From Porphyrobacter sp. ULC335 (GTDB lineage Bacteria; Pseudomonadota; Alphaproteobacteria; Sphingomonadales; Sphingomonadaceae): DNA of 64,000 nucleotides. The stretch's first letter is position 1. Each line of letters begins with the position of its first letter. Below are positions 26,978 through 35,324 of the stretch, piece by piece. The notes under the pieces are model-generated. The model was not told the DNA's origin. It worked only from the letters and a program-made list of their open reading frames with translations, and searched no databases. A program made the translations under genes and the position numbers. Location of the stretch: the NCBI RefSeq assembly GCF_025917005.1, contig NZ_CP078091.1, positions 1,984,001-2,048,000 on the forward strand, given 5' to 3'.

Positions 26978-27418
26978 GAAACCGGCAGGCCTTTGCGAGA
27001 GAGAGCTGCGAGCCTAACCGAGCGGGCTGAGCGGGGCAATCACTCTCGGGCAGCCCATGCGACTCATACGGTTCCGGAAAGGTGTCTGCGTGGTTTACTA
27101 AGACAGATTGATGACCATTTGGCGAGTTCTTACAAGAACAGAGTATTGATATGAAATTAGTCATATTATATTTGGAGACTTACGCAAAAGCTTTACTCGT
27201 CTGAGCGCGCGCACGGCTCGATTGACCGCATCGTCGGCTCGGGCCCGATTGACCTTGCTCCCGCTATCTCTGACCTTGCCGGCTTCTGCGCCACGCTCGA
27301 GGTCGTCTGGTCAGTCGGAAACGTCGCTTTCCGCCAGGCACATCTGCGCGTGTTTCAGACGTGTAACTACAAGAACAGAATTTGGCACCAAGCGCTCTGG
27401 GGATGGGAGAGCAAGTGG
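26978..27418. other. Intergenic region upstream of the sigma-54 activator
   Basis: About 440 bases, distinctly AT-rich around 27105-27190. It contains the inverted repeat GTTCTT-AC-AAGAAC (27126-27139) and two exact copies of TACAAGAACAGA (27131-27142, 27368-27379), possible regulator sites. From about 27160 to the activator ATG the activator frame stays open and reads like protein (for example IDRIVGSGPIDLAPAISDLA), but it has no ATG, and the first GTG is 27350. A 17-codon frame from ATG 27151 shows nothing recognisable. Confidence 0.4.
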
Positions 27419-28357
27419 ATGTCGGAGTGTGCGACCGAAATTCTCGGGACGAGCCGTGCGATCGCGCATTTGCGCGACTTCGTGCCCAAGCTCGGTCGCA
27501 GTGACGCCTCATTGCTCATCACCGGCTCGACCGGCACCGGCAAGGAACACATTGCCCGTGCTGTCCACCAGCATAGCCACCGCTCACGCAAGCCCTTCGT
27601 TGCGATCAATTGCGGCGCAATTCCCGATAACCTGTTTGAAGCCGAATTGTTCGGCTTTGAACGCGGCAGTTTCACAGGTGCATTCCAGGCCCAGAAGGGC
27701 AAGGCGGTTCTGGCCGACGGCGGCACGCTGTTTCTTGACGAGATCGGCGAGCTGTCGCCGCTTTGCCAGACCAAGCTTTTGCGGATGCTGGAGGAGCGCG
27801 AAGTGCAGCCGATTGGCGCCCCGCGCCCGGTCAAAGTCGATCTGCGCGTCGTGGCTGCCACCAACCGTTCGGTCGAGGAACAGGTGGAAGAAGGCAGTTT
27901 CCGTTCGGACCTGTACTTCCGCCTCAACGTCGCCCGCATTGTGCTTCCCGATCTGAGCGAACGGCCCGAGGATATCGCGATCTATCTCCTCCACTTCATC
28001 CGTCATTTCAACGAGCGTACCGGCTATAATGTTGGCGGGCCGAATGCCGAGCTGCTTGATGTGCTCAGCCAATACGACTGGCCGGGCAATATCCGCGAGG
28101 TGCGCAATTTCGTGGAAGGGGTGTTCATCGATCCGCCGCGTGGTGCGATCGGGGTCGATCACATCCCCCAGGCATTCATGCAGCTCCAGCGTTCATGGCG
28201 GCGTAGCGGTACCGACGAGCGCGACCGCATCCTGGCGGCGCTGGAGGCGACAGACTGGAACAAGGCCGAAGCAGCCAAGGCGCTGCGCTGGTCGCGCATG
28301 ACGCTGTACCGCAAACTCACCAAGCATCACGTCACGCGCGGCGGGCTGGGGCTGTGA
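27419..28357 (+). CDS. Sigma-54-dependent transcriptional activator lacking a sensory domain
   Basis: A 312-residue bacterial enhancer-binding protein. Almost the whole protein is the AAA+ domain: Walker A GSTGTGKE (about residues 37-44), the sigma-54 contact loop GSFTGA (canonical GAFTGA with A to S), Walker B GGTLFLDEIGE, sensor I VAATNRSVEEQV, sensor II WPGNIREVRNFVEG. The C-terminal 45 residues are a Fis-type HTH (LAALEATDWNKAEAAKALRW, then SRMTLYRKL). No receiver, GAF or PAS domain, so like PspF it may be held by a separate partner. ATG 27419 has GGGAG 9 bases upstream; GTG 27350 is the next upstream candidate. It lies immediately upstream of a sigma-54 promoter. Confidence 0.9.
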   Translation: MSECATEILGTSRAIAHLRDFVPKLGRSDASLLITGSTGTGKEHIARAVHQHSHRSRKPFVAINCGAIPDNLFEAELFGFERGSFTGAFQAQKGKAVLADGGTLFLDEIGELSPLCQTKLLRMLEEREVQPIGAPRPVKVDLRVVAATNRSVEEQVEEGSFRSDLYFRLNVARIVLPDLSERPEDIAIYLLHFIRHFNERTGYNVGGPNAELLDVLSQYDWPGNIREVRNFVEGVFIDPPRGAIGVDHIPQAFMQLQRSWRRSGTDERDRILAALEATDWNKAEAAKALRWSRMTLYRKLTKHHVTRGGLGL

Positions 28358-28391
28358 CACGTGTCGCAGGTTGCGGCGTATCATGTGACAC
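28353..28391 (+). promoter_or_regulatory. Candidate enhancer sites for the sigma-54 activator
   Basis: TGTGACAC occurs at 28353-28360 and again at 28384-28391, 31 bases apart (about three helical turns, so on one face). The first is part of TGTGACACGTGTCGCA, a 16-bp palindrome with one mismatched pair. They lie 55-93 bases upstream of the -24 element, the usual place for enhancer-binding protein sites. The first overlaps the activator gene's own stop codon. Confidence 0.6.
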
Positions 28392-28445
28392 TGCCTGAAC
28401 CTTCGGACCCGGCATAAATATCTGAAAAACTGACATTTAGGAATC

Positions 28446-28460
28446 TGGCACGGGGCTTGC
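28446..28460 (+). promoter_or_regulatory. Sigma-54 (-24/-12) promoter
   Basis: TGGCACGGGGCTTGC matches the consensus TGGCACG-N4-TTGC in every fixed position, with GG and GC spaced correctly. Transcription would start about 28472, some 20 bases before the ATG of the DUF3467 gene at 28494. It is the only such element I found in the region and would drive the 28494-43340 operon. Confidence 0.88.
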
Positions 28461-28493
28461 GCCGCTTTGCACGATGCAAGGAGTTGCGGACCG

Positions 28494-28913
28494 ATGACGC
28501 GTTTCAAGACCGGTCAGGAGCAGGATCGCCACCTGGGCGCCGACGCCCCGGCCGCGCTCTATGTCAATTACTTCGAGATGGGTCACAACCCGTTCGAATT
28601 CCTGATCGACTTTGGCCAGTTCCGTCCCGGCATGGCCAGCAACGAAGCTGATAGCGACGGGACGACCGTGATCCACTCGCGCCTTGCGATGGCGCCCCCC
28701 TACGCAAAGATGCTGACCGAGATGCTCGTCCGCTCGCTTCGCGACCACGAGACCGAGCATGGCGAAATCCTTTTGCCGACAAGTTCCGACCCCCTTCCTC
28801 CGACTGTCAGCGAAGACCTGCTGGCGCCGCTCGGCGACTTCGAGGCGCGCGCCCGCGCACTTCGGGCCGCCGCGCAATCTGTTCGTCCAACCAACAACAA
28901 GGTAGGCTCATGA
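28494..28913 (+). CDS. DUF3467-domain protein, first gene of the sigma-54 operon
   Basis: A 139-residue soluble protein. Residues about 20-80 fit DUF3467 (YVNYFEMGHNPFEFLIDFGQ, then VIHSRLAMAPPYAKMLTEML), a small domain of unknown function found in bacteria and archaea. The C-terminal 50 residues are Pro/Ala-rich and helical. ATG 28494 is chosen because AGGAG lies about 10 bases upstream; the frame from 28467 begins before the predicted transcript start. Its TGA overlaps the next ATG (ATGA, 28910-28913). Confidence 0.85.
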   Translation: MTRFKTGQEQDRHLGADAPAALYVNYFEMGHNPFEFLIDFGQFRPGMASNEADSDGTTVIHSRLAMAPPYAKMLTEMLVRSLRDHETEHGEILLPTSSDPLPPTVSEDLLAPLGDFEARARALRAAAQSVRPTNNKVGS

Positions 28914-31588
28914 CCGCGCAAATCTCACCCAATCGCATGGAAGTCAGCGATCGCTTCCCGATGCTCGGCTTTGCCGTTCGCACCAGCCAGCCCGATGTCG
29001 AGGCCGAGGTGGTGATCGCGAGCGATATCTCGCTGTTCAGCACCCAGAACCGGCAGATGCGCACACCCGCAAACTTCTACACCAGCCGCGAACATGGCAC
29101 GTTGACAGTGCCGCGCGGTGACGGCGTGTTCGTGGTGCCGCCCGAAGTGCTGGCGCGCTTTATCGGCAGCGAGAAGCTCTATTTCGGACTTGCCACCGGC
29201 CGCAGCGGAAACGGCGGCCTGCAGGTCGATGCCTTGCCGCGCGAGGGTAGCCCTTACGTGTCACTGCGCGGGTTCACCGGACGCACGCTGCGGCGCGCGT
29301 TCGGCAGCATGCGTCCCACCGCGCCGCGGCTTGAATGGGCAGGCGATCAGCCGCGTCCCGGAAGCGAGACGGCGCCTTCCGGTGCCGCCAGCCCCGCCGT
29401 GGCCGGTGGCACACCGGGCGGCTCTCTCCCGCCGGTTCCTTATGATGACGGCTTTGGCCCAATGCCGGAAATCCCGGCGCGCGAGAGCCGCTATGCCCCG
29501 CAGAATGGCGGCAATGTACGCGGCTTGCGCGGGATTCCGCTGTCGCACGCCGCGGCTTCCAATGGGGCGGGAGCAGGGCGCACCGCGCTCGCGCTCGGCA
29601 GCGGCTACACCGCGCAGCAGGCGCTCGATTATATCCGGCGGCTGGTCGAACAGGTGGTCGATGTGGTCGGATCGGACGCCACGCCCCCGTCGCTTTGGCG
29701 GCTGGGAAGCGATAGCGCCGCCTTCATCACCGCTTGGGAAACCGTGCTGACCCCGCTCGGCTGGACCAATCCCACCTATGCTTTCATGAAAGCGCTGCCC
29801 GGTCTTGCGCGGTCAAGCGGCGTCACGCTGTCGATCGGGCCCACGATCAGTGGCGGTATGTTCGATGCGGGCGTGGGCGTTGTTTTCGCCCCTGACGGCC
29901 AGGTTGCACTGTTCGGCCAGACCGATTTCGAGATCAGCATTTCGAGCCTCGGCGACCTCGTCGACAACCTCAAGATGGCCCTCGCGGCCAGCATGAAGCT
30001 CGGCTACAATAATGGCGGGCTGGACGGCTTCGAGAGCCTCGGCAAAGTCGCCGGGTTGATGGAAGGTGTCGAGATCGTTGTCGGCGCCGAAGTCTGGCTC
30101 GACCGCAATGGGCGCGGGCTGGGCGGTGCGGTCAGCATCGGGGTCGGCTTCTCGGTCCAGCTCAGCGCTGAAGAAACCGGGGCGGCCCCGGCTATCGTTC
30201 CCCCGGCGCTTCCCGGCGATCCGCGCCAACGTGCGGAACGGATTGGCGGCGGCTTTGGCCAGCGGATCGGCGAGGCGCTCGATCTCGGGCTTGAACCCGA
30301 TGGGCTGACCCGGCTGCTCGACACGCTTGATCCGCCCGCCACGGCCAAGCCGGTCGGCACGGCGATGGGAAGCCCGGTGTGGTCGATCCAGTGGGACGAT
30401 ATCCAGCTGGTGGCCCAGCCGACCGACAATGGCTGCTGGGCGACGACGCTCGCCATGCTGATCGGCTGGCGTGATCAGGTCAGCATCGCGCCGGAAACCA
30501 TCGCCGGACAATGCGGCCGCGACATCGCCAATGGCCTGCCGTGGGCGGAGCGTGCCGATGTGGCCCGCCAGCTCGGCCTTGGCACCGTCCCCCCGCAATG
30601 CTTCATGCCCGAGGCCTTCAAGGCCCTGATCGAGAACCACGGCCCGCTCTACGTCGGCAAGATGGCGAGTGCGACCACGCTGTCGGGTCACGCGGTGCTG
30701 GTGGCGGGCATGTATTCCGACGGAACGGACCATTTCATCCGCGTCGTCGATCCATGGGATCGGGCGGTGGGCACCCCGGGTGCTCCCGGCGCGCACGGCC
30801 CCGGCCATACGCAGGGCAGCCGCTACATCATCAAGTACGAGGATTTCCAGTCCGAGTACGAAATGGCGGCCGATGGCGATCCGGCGTACGTCCAGATCAT
30901 CTATGCAGGCGTGCCTGCGGGTCGGGTGATCAACCGCTCGCTCTCCGCACCGACCGGCTTCGCGATGGGCGGCGGGTCTGCCGGGCGCAAGCTCGCGCCG
31001 CCGCCCGCGCCGCACGTGCGCGAAATGAGCGCGGCCGAGATCGCCGGGATCGCCATTGACGTGATCACCAACAATACTGGCGACATCAGGACCAACCTCG
31101 CCAACTGGTCCGGGATCAAGCATCCGCGCGATCAGGCCCCGCGCCGCGAGGCGACGTTCGAAGCCGGGGAGATCAACCTGCGCGACTGGCCGATGGTCGG
31201 CGGCACCTTCGGGATCGACGACATCTACTGCTGGCTCAAGATCCGTTGGCAATACAACGGCACCTCGCTCGGCAGGGTATACATCACGGCCGACGGGCAT
31301 GATGACGCTGTCGGCTGGGGCCTTACCGTTACCGCCACGATCGAGGATGATTCGCGCCTCTATGCCCGCTCGTCGCAGGCGCGGGCAGCAGGGCCCGATC
31401 AGGTTCCGGCGCTGCATATCAACATCGACTACGTCTTCGACGAGACGATCGTTGCCGATCAGGTCGCCAACACCCGCGTGTCGCTGTTTGCTGACGGGAC
31501 GCACGCGATCGAGAGCCGGTGGGTGCAGCATTCGCGGCCCGGCGGCGGCAATCCGACCAATGTCGTCCGGCCCTTTGAACACGCCTGA
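28910..31588 (+). CDS. Large protein with central papain-like (AvrRpt2-type) cysteine protease domain
   Basis: An 892-residue protein with no signal peptide. Residues about 1-130 are a beta-rich domain I do not recognise. A Pro/Gly linker follows, then about 230-430, a region with GPTISGGMFDAGVGVVFAPD and a Gly-rich segment. The protease domain has the AvrRpt2/C39-like triad: Cys509 (in DNGCWATTLAMLIGW), His594 (in SGHAVLVAGM) and Asp614 (in VVDPWDRAVG), with Gln about 5 residues before the Cys for the oxyanion hole. The last 210 residues are a beta-rich domain with no assignment. Translationally coupled on the upstream side. It probably processes or modifies proteins of the same operon; that is inference. 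Confidence 0.85.
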   Translation: MTAQISPNRMEVSDRFPMLGFAVRTSQPDVEAEVVIASDISLFSTQNRQMRTPANFYTSREHGTLTVPRGDGVFVVPPEVLARFIGSEKLYFGLATGRSGNGGLQVDALPREGSPYVSLRGFTGRTLRRAFGSMRPTAPRLEWAGDQPRPGSETAPSGAASPAVAGGTPGGSLPPVPYDDGFGPMPEIPARESRYAPQNGGNVRGLRGIPLSHAAASNGAGAGRTALALGSGYTAQQALDYIRRLVEQVVDVVGSDATPPSLWRLGSDSAAFITAWETVLTPLGWTNPTYAFMKALPGLARSSGVTLSIGPTISGGMFDAGVGVVFAPDGQVALFGQTDFEISISSLGDLVDNLKMALAASMKLGYNNGGLDGFESLGKVAGLMEGVEIVVGAEVWLDRNGRGLGGAVSIGVGFSVQLSAEETGAAPAIVPPALPGDPRQRAERIGGGFGQRIGEALDLGLEPDGLTRLLDTLDPPATAKPVGTAMGSPVWSIQWDDIQLVAQPTDNGCWATTLAMLIGWRDQVSIAPETIAGQCGRDIANGLPWAERADVARQLGLGTVPPQCFMPEAFKALIENHGPLYVGKMASATTLSGHAVLVAGMYSDGTDHFIRVVDPWDRAVGTPGAPGAHGPGHTQGSRYIIKYEDFQSEYEMAADGDPAYVQIIYAGVPAGRVINRSLSAPTGFAMGGGSAGRKLAPPPAPHVREMSAAEIAGIAIDVITNNTGDIRTNLANWSGIKHPRDQAPRREATFEAGEINLRDWPMVGGTFGIDDIYCWLKIRWQYNGTSLGRVYITADGHDDAVGWGLTVTATIEDDSRLYARSSQARAAGPDQVPALHINIDYVFDETIVADQVANTRVSLFADGTHAIESRWVQHSRPGGGNPTNVVRPFEHA

Positions 31589-31590
31589 CG

Positions 31591-32730
31591 ATGGCCGACC
31601 GGCACCACCTTCCTCCTCCGCCCTCCGCATCGGGGCGTCAGGCCACCTCCGGCCTTGCCCCGATGCCGCAGGCGATGGCCGGGTTCTGGGACCGCTCGGG
31701 CGGTGAAGAAACCGCGCCCGATACACTCCCCGATGAACAGCCAGAGCAGGCCCAGCCCGTAGCCGCGCGCGAGCCTGCCACGGCCACCCTGGGCAGGCGT
31801 GCGGGCGCGGTTACCGACGAGCTCGATTTCCCTGAATTCGTCGCCTCGCTGATCCACGGCACTTGGGATGCGATGGTGGACAGCTCGATCCGCCAGATGG
31901 ATGCCTATGCCGACCTGGTGGCGGCGATCTCCAAGCCGCTGTCGCAATTCCGTGACGAGAACGTCACCGCCAATCAGGCGCGCGACTGGCTGGTGGCGCA
32001 ATATCCTGGCGATCTGGCGCTGGTGCGGGGCGAGAGCGAGCCGCTGGTCATTCCGCGCGGCGGCAGCGACGAATTCGGCGATGCGCCGTCGCCTGCATGG
32101 CTGCGCGAATACGGCGCGGACGGCCAGCCGCTCAGCCCCGAGCTGATCGAGGAAGTGCTGGTCCCCGCTGCGCGTGACAGGTTGGCGGGCGACCGGATGC
32201 AGACTCTCGCCACGCTGGTGATGATGGGCATGAACCGCATCGTCGTGCGCGACGGCTCGATCACCGCGCGGCTCAAGTTCCGGGCCTCGGCGGCGGACAA
32301 GACTGCGGTCGATTATGCCGTCAGCGATGATCCCGCGAGCGCGACCCCGACCGGCAGCTGGTCGACGCGGGGCAGCACGGCCTATGCCTCTCCGGTCACC
32401 AAGGTCTCGACCGTCGGCGTCAATGCGCAGACCGACACCACGCTCAACGCCGAGTTGTTCGGCGAGGTGAAGATCAACTTCGCGAGCGAGACCATCCCGC
32501 TTGACCGGTTCGTCGATGACGCACGGCGCACGATGCTCGAACGCGCGGCCAAGCCTGCGCAGATCACAGCGCCTGCACCTGCACCTGCACCTGCACTGGC
32601 ATCCATGCCCGCGCCGGCAGTGCCAGTCAGCGCGCCAATGGCCCCGCCAGTGCCAGTGCCAGCGCCCGTGGCCGTCGCCGCGCCGGTGCCCGTTCCGGCG
32701 CCAGCCACTCCGGCGGAGCCACGGCCATGA
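31591..32730 (+). CDS. Operon paralogue 1 (three-block family)
   Basis: A 379-residue protein, first of four paralogues in this operon. Shared block A: FPEFVASLIHGTWDAMVDSS followed by IRQMDAYADLVAAI (about residues 81-115). Block B: LATLVMMGMNRIVVRDGSI (about 206-225). Block C: NAELFGEVKINFASETIPLD (about 290-310). It lacks the N-terminal helical domain seen in the other three and has instead a Pro-rich start and an Ala/Pro tail of about 60 residues. No signal peptide or true transmembrane helix. Starts 2 bases after the protease gene; its stop overlaps the next start. No match to a named family that I know. Confidence 0.82.
   Translation: MADRHHLPPPPSASGRQATSGLAPMPQAMAGFWDRSGGEETAPDTLPDEQPEQAQPVAAREPATATLGRRAGAVTDELDFPEFVASLIHGTWDAMVDSSIRQMDAYADLVAAISKPLSQFRDENVTANQARDWLVAQYPGDLALVRGESEPLVIPRGGSDEFGDAPSPAWLREYGADGQPLSPELIEEVLVPAARDRLAGDRMQTLATLVMMGMNRIVVRDGSITARLKFRASAADKTAVDYAVSDDPASATPTGSWSTRGSTAYASPVTKVSTVGVNAQTDTTLNAELFGEVKINFASETIPLDRFVDDARRTMLERAAKPAQITAPAPAPAPALASMPAPAVPVSAPMAPPVPVPAPVAVAAPVPVPAPATPAEPRP
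32572..32598. repeat. Short tandem repeat coding Ala-Pro
   Basis: Several near-perfect copies of the hexamer CCTGCA encode a PAPAPAPAP run in the tail of paralogue 1. Such runs can expand or contract in steps of two residues without breaking the frame. Confidence 0.7.
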
Positions 32731-32996
32731 CTGGCGCACGGCGCAGCCTTGAAGACATGATCGGCGAACTTGCCGAAGGCCTTTTGCCGCAGCTCCAGGG
32801 CGGAACAGTGCGGCCGACTTCGATCGACCTTACGCTCCCCGTCGAAACCCGGCTTGAGCAGCGCACGGCCGACGAAGGCGGGGCGCTGCACGTCATGACC
32901 GATATGCCGCGCACCCACACCCGCACCGATTTCGACCTGCCGATGGGCCGCATCACTCTCTCGCTCGGCGTCACGCCTTGGGAGGCCGTGTCATGA
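32727..32996 (+). CDS. Small hypothetical protein of the sigma-54 operon
   Basis: An 89-residue soluble protein (begins MTGARRSLEDMIGELAEGLL) with a short N-terminal helix and a beta-rich remainder (TSIDLTLPVETRLEQ, ITLSLGVTPWEAVS). Not recognised. ATGA overlaps at both ends tie its translation to paralogue 1 and to the following HhH protein. Codon use matches its neighbours, so it is likely real despite its size. Confidence 0.72.
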   Translation: MTGARRSLEDMIGELAEGLLPQLQGGTVRPTSIDLTLPVETRLEQRTADEGGALHVMTDMPRTHTRTDFDLPMGRITLSLGVTPWEAVS

Positions 32997-33808
32997 GCGG
33001 GTTCGGCAACAATCAGGCGGTGGCGCTGGAGGATTTCATTCAGGCGGTGCAATCGCAGCTGGATACGGCGCAGACCCGGATGTCGCTGAAGGCGCAGAAC
33101 GACAAGCTGCCGCTGACCTTCGCGATCCGCGACATTGCCATGGACCTCAAGGCCCATGTCGAACTCGCCGATGGCGAGGTGCGGATCCGTCCGGCCCAGC
33201 CGCAGGACAAGGACACCACCGTTCTCCGTATCGGCTTCACCGCGATCACCAAGCCGATGATCGAGGAGAACGCCATCCAGCTGGCGGTCGATGACGATCA
33301 GGATGTCTCGCTCGACTCGCTCGGCGATGATCTTGCGCCCGATGAACGCCGGCGGCTTGAGGGCATCGGTGTCCGCACCGTTGCCAAGCTGGAGGAAATG
33401 CGGCGGCGGGGGCTGGCCGGTTCGGTGGGGCGGATCACGCGCCTGCCGGTCGACAAGCTTGAAAGCGTGCTGTCGCGCGCCACGCGGCCGATGGTCGATG
33501 ACGTATCGAGCGAAAGCGATAATTCGGGATCGAGCGAGCTGCGCCAGCGCCTCCGGGTACGCGGCCGCAATCTCTTGCGTGACGGGGTTCCGCCGCGCGT
33601 CGCGATCGGCGGGCGCGAGGTCGGCGTGGTGCAGGCCAGCGACGATTTGATCCTGCTCGAACCTGGCCCCGACCAGTTCGCCGGGCAGATGAGCCTCGAA
33701 TATGATCCACGCGCCCGCACCGAGGTGTGGTTCGACCAGAGCCAGCTTTCATCCTTCGGGATGGCGGGTGCTGACATGACGCGGCCCGGTAATGGAGGCA
33801 CGCAATGA
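32993..33808 (+). CDS. Helix-hairpin-helix plus IPT/TIG-like domain protein
   Basis: A 271-residue protein. Residues 1-115 are an unassigned alpha/beta region that ends in an acidic stretch. Residues about 115-165 read as a helix-hairpin-helix pair (ERRRLEGIGVRTVAKLEEMR, RRGLAGSVGRITRLPVDKLE), similar to DUF4332-like HhH modules. Residues about 185-250 look like an IPT/TIG immunoglobulin-like strand domain (LRVRGRNLLRDGVPPRVAIG onwards). ATG 32993 has GGAGG 7 bases upstream and overlaps the previous stop. Both domain calls come from sequence pattern only. Confidence 0.75.
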   Translation: MSGFGNNQAVALEDFIQAVQSQLDTAQTRMSLKAQNDKLPLTFAIRDIAMDLKAHVELADGEVRIRPAQPQDKDTTVLRIGFTAITKPMIEENAIQLAVDDDQDVSLDSLGDDLAPDERRRLEGIGVRTVAKLEEMRRRGLAGSVGRITRLPVDKLESVLSRATRPMVDDVSSESDNSGSSELRQRLRVRGRNLLRDGVPPRVAIGGREVGVVQASDDLILLEPGPDQFAGQMSLEYDPRARTEVWFDQSQLSSFGMAGADMTRPGNGGTQ

Positions 33809-35268
33809 GCGCCGCGGGCCGCCCCCTGCTGCCCTGGGCGCACCGGTCAGGCGCCTATGCCCTGCCGACCAGCCTGGTGGTGCGCCTGAAACTGGGCGAA
33901 GTGCCCGAGGGCATTCCGGCGGTCATGGACGTCCGGCGCGGCGCGCAGGAGGCGGCTGGCGCGTCAGGGCATGGCGCCTTTGACCGCGTCACCGCGACCT
34001 TCGGCACAGCAGTCAAGATCTCGCGCCTCCACGCGGCCGGTCGCGCGCTGCGGACGATTGGCGCGCGCCATGTCGGTTACAGCGAGGCCGAGCAGGTTAG
34101 CGGTGTGGCCCGGATGCTGCGGATCGATGTCGCTCCCGGCACTCACGTGGGCTCGATGGCGATCTCGCTGATGCAGCTCGACCTCGTTGAATCCGCGATC
34201 CCCAATTATGTCGCCACTGTCGGTCTTGATGGCCCCGTGCTGCCGCCAATGCCCGGACAGGGTGACGACGAGGACGAAGGCGGCTGGGCCGCCCGCGATC
34301 TGGTCAATGCGCGCCGTGCGCTCGCCTATTCGGCGGGGCAGAGCGGGGTGGTGGTCGGCGTCGTCGATAGCGGTCTTGCGCTGGCGCATCCCGAATTCGA
34401 GGCTCGCTTGCGCCGGGGTGTCGATACGGTCGAACTGGGGCGCGGCGATCTTGCGGGTGGCATCAAGCTGCTCGGCGACAATAGCGGGGCCGATACCGAT
34501 CCCAGTGACCGCTATGTCGGGCACGGCACGGGATGCGCAGCGATCATCGGCGGGCAGGGCCGCGGCATTCCGCCCGGTATCGGCGGGCAGTGCTCGCTGA
34601 TCCCGGTCCGCTCGCTCGGCGCGGCGTTGTTTCCCGGGCGCGAGACACCGCTCGGCGTTGGCGCGCTGAGCGATCTCGACATGGGGTTGGTGCTGGCGGT
34701 GCAGCTTGGCGCGCAAGTCGTCAATTGCAGCTTCGGCACCGATGACGAGGCGTTGGAGCCCGGCGCGCCCAAGCCGCATAGCGAGGCGGTCGCCTTTGCC
34801 GAGGCACGGGGCTGCACGCTGGTGGTCGCCTCCGGCAATAGCGGCGATCAGCGCACCTATTGGCCCGCCGCCGATCCGCGCGTCATCGCCGTCGGATCAG
34901 TCGGGCTGGACCGGCAGGTCAGCACCTTCTCGACCACCGGCGATCATGTCGCCCTGTGTGCGCCGGGCGAGCGGATCCGCACCGCCGGGCTGGGGGAGGG
35001 TTACCAGCACGCGACCGGCACCAGCTTTGCCGCGCCTTTCGTGACAGGCGCTGCCGCACTGCTGATCGAACGCGCCCAAGCCCGTGCCGCCGCACTTGAT
35101 CCGGCGCAGATCAAATCGCTGCTGATGGCGAGCGCCACGCCCCACCGCGCAGGGGTTGCCGATGGCAATGGCACCGGCGTGCTCGATGCCGCCCGCGCGC
35201 TCGAACTGCTCGATGCCGCGATCGACGCCGATGACACCACCGAATTCGGGGGCGCCGATGATGGATGA
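33805..35268 (+). CDS. S8 (subtilisin-family) serine protease without signal peptide
   Basis: A 487-residue protease. Catalytic triad: Asp188 (VVGVVDSGLALAHPEF), His240 (VGHGTGCAA) and Ser407 (GTSFAAPFVTG); the oxyanion Asn is in VVASGNSGDQ. The 180 residues before the catalytic domain may act as a propeptide or targeting module, and an acidic linker (DDEDEGG) joins them. There is no Sec signal, unusual for a subtilisin, which suggests it works inside the cell or is carried by the assembly encoded here. Coupled to the upstream gene by an ATGA overlap. Confidence 0.93.
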   Translation: MSAAGRPLLPWAHRSGAYALPTSLVVRLKLGEVPEGIPAVMDVRRGAQEAAGASGHGAFDRVTATFGTAVKISRLHAAGRALRTIGARHVGYSEAEQVSGVARMLRIDVAPGTHVGSMAISLMQLDLVESAIPNYVATVGLDGPVLPPMPGQGDDEDEGGWAARDLVNARRALAYSAGQSGVVVGVVDSGLALAHPEFEARLRRGVDTVELGRGDLAGGIKLLGDNSGADTDPSDRYVGHGTGCAAIIGGQGRGIPPGIGGQCSLIPVRSLGAALFPGRETPLGVGALSDLDMGLVLAVQLGAQVVNCSFGTDDEALEPGAPKPHSEAVAFAEARGCTLVVASGNSGDQRTYWPAADPRVIAVGSVGLDRQVSTFSTTGDHVALCAPGERIRTAGLGEGYQHATGTSFAAPFVTGAAALLIERAQARAAALDPAQIKSLLMASATPHRAGVADGNGTGVLDAARALELLDAAIDADDTTEFGGADDG

Positions 35269-35324
35269 CCCGCACCCCTCGACCACGCTTTTTGTTGCAA
35301 CTTTTCCGAATGGAAGGACCGATC

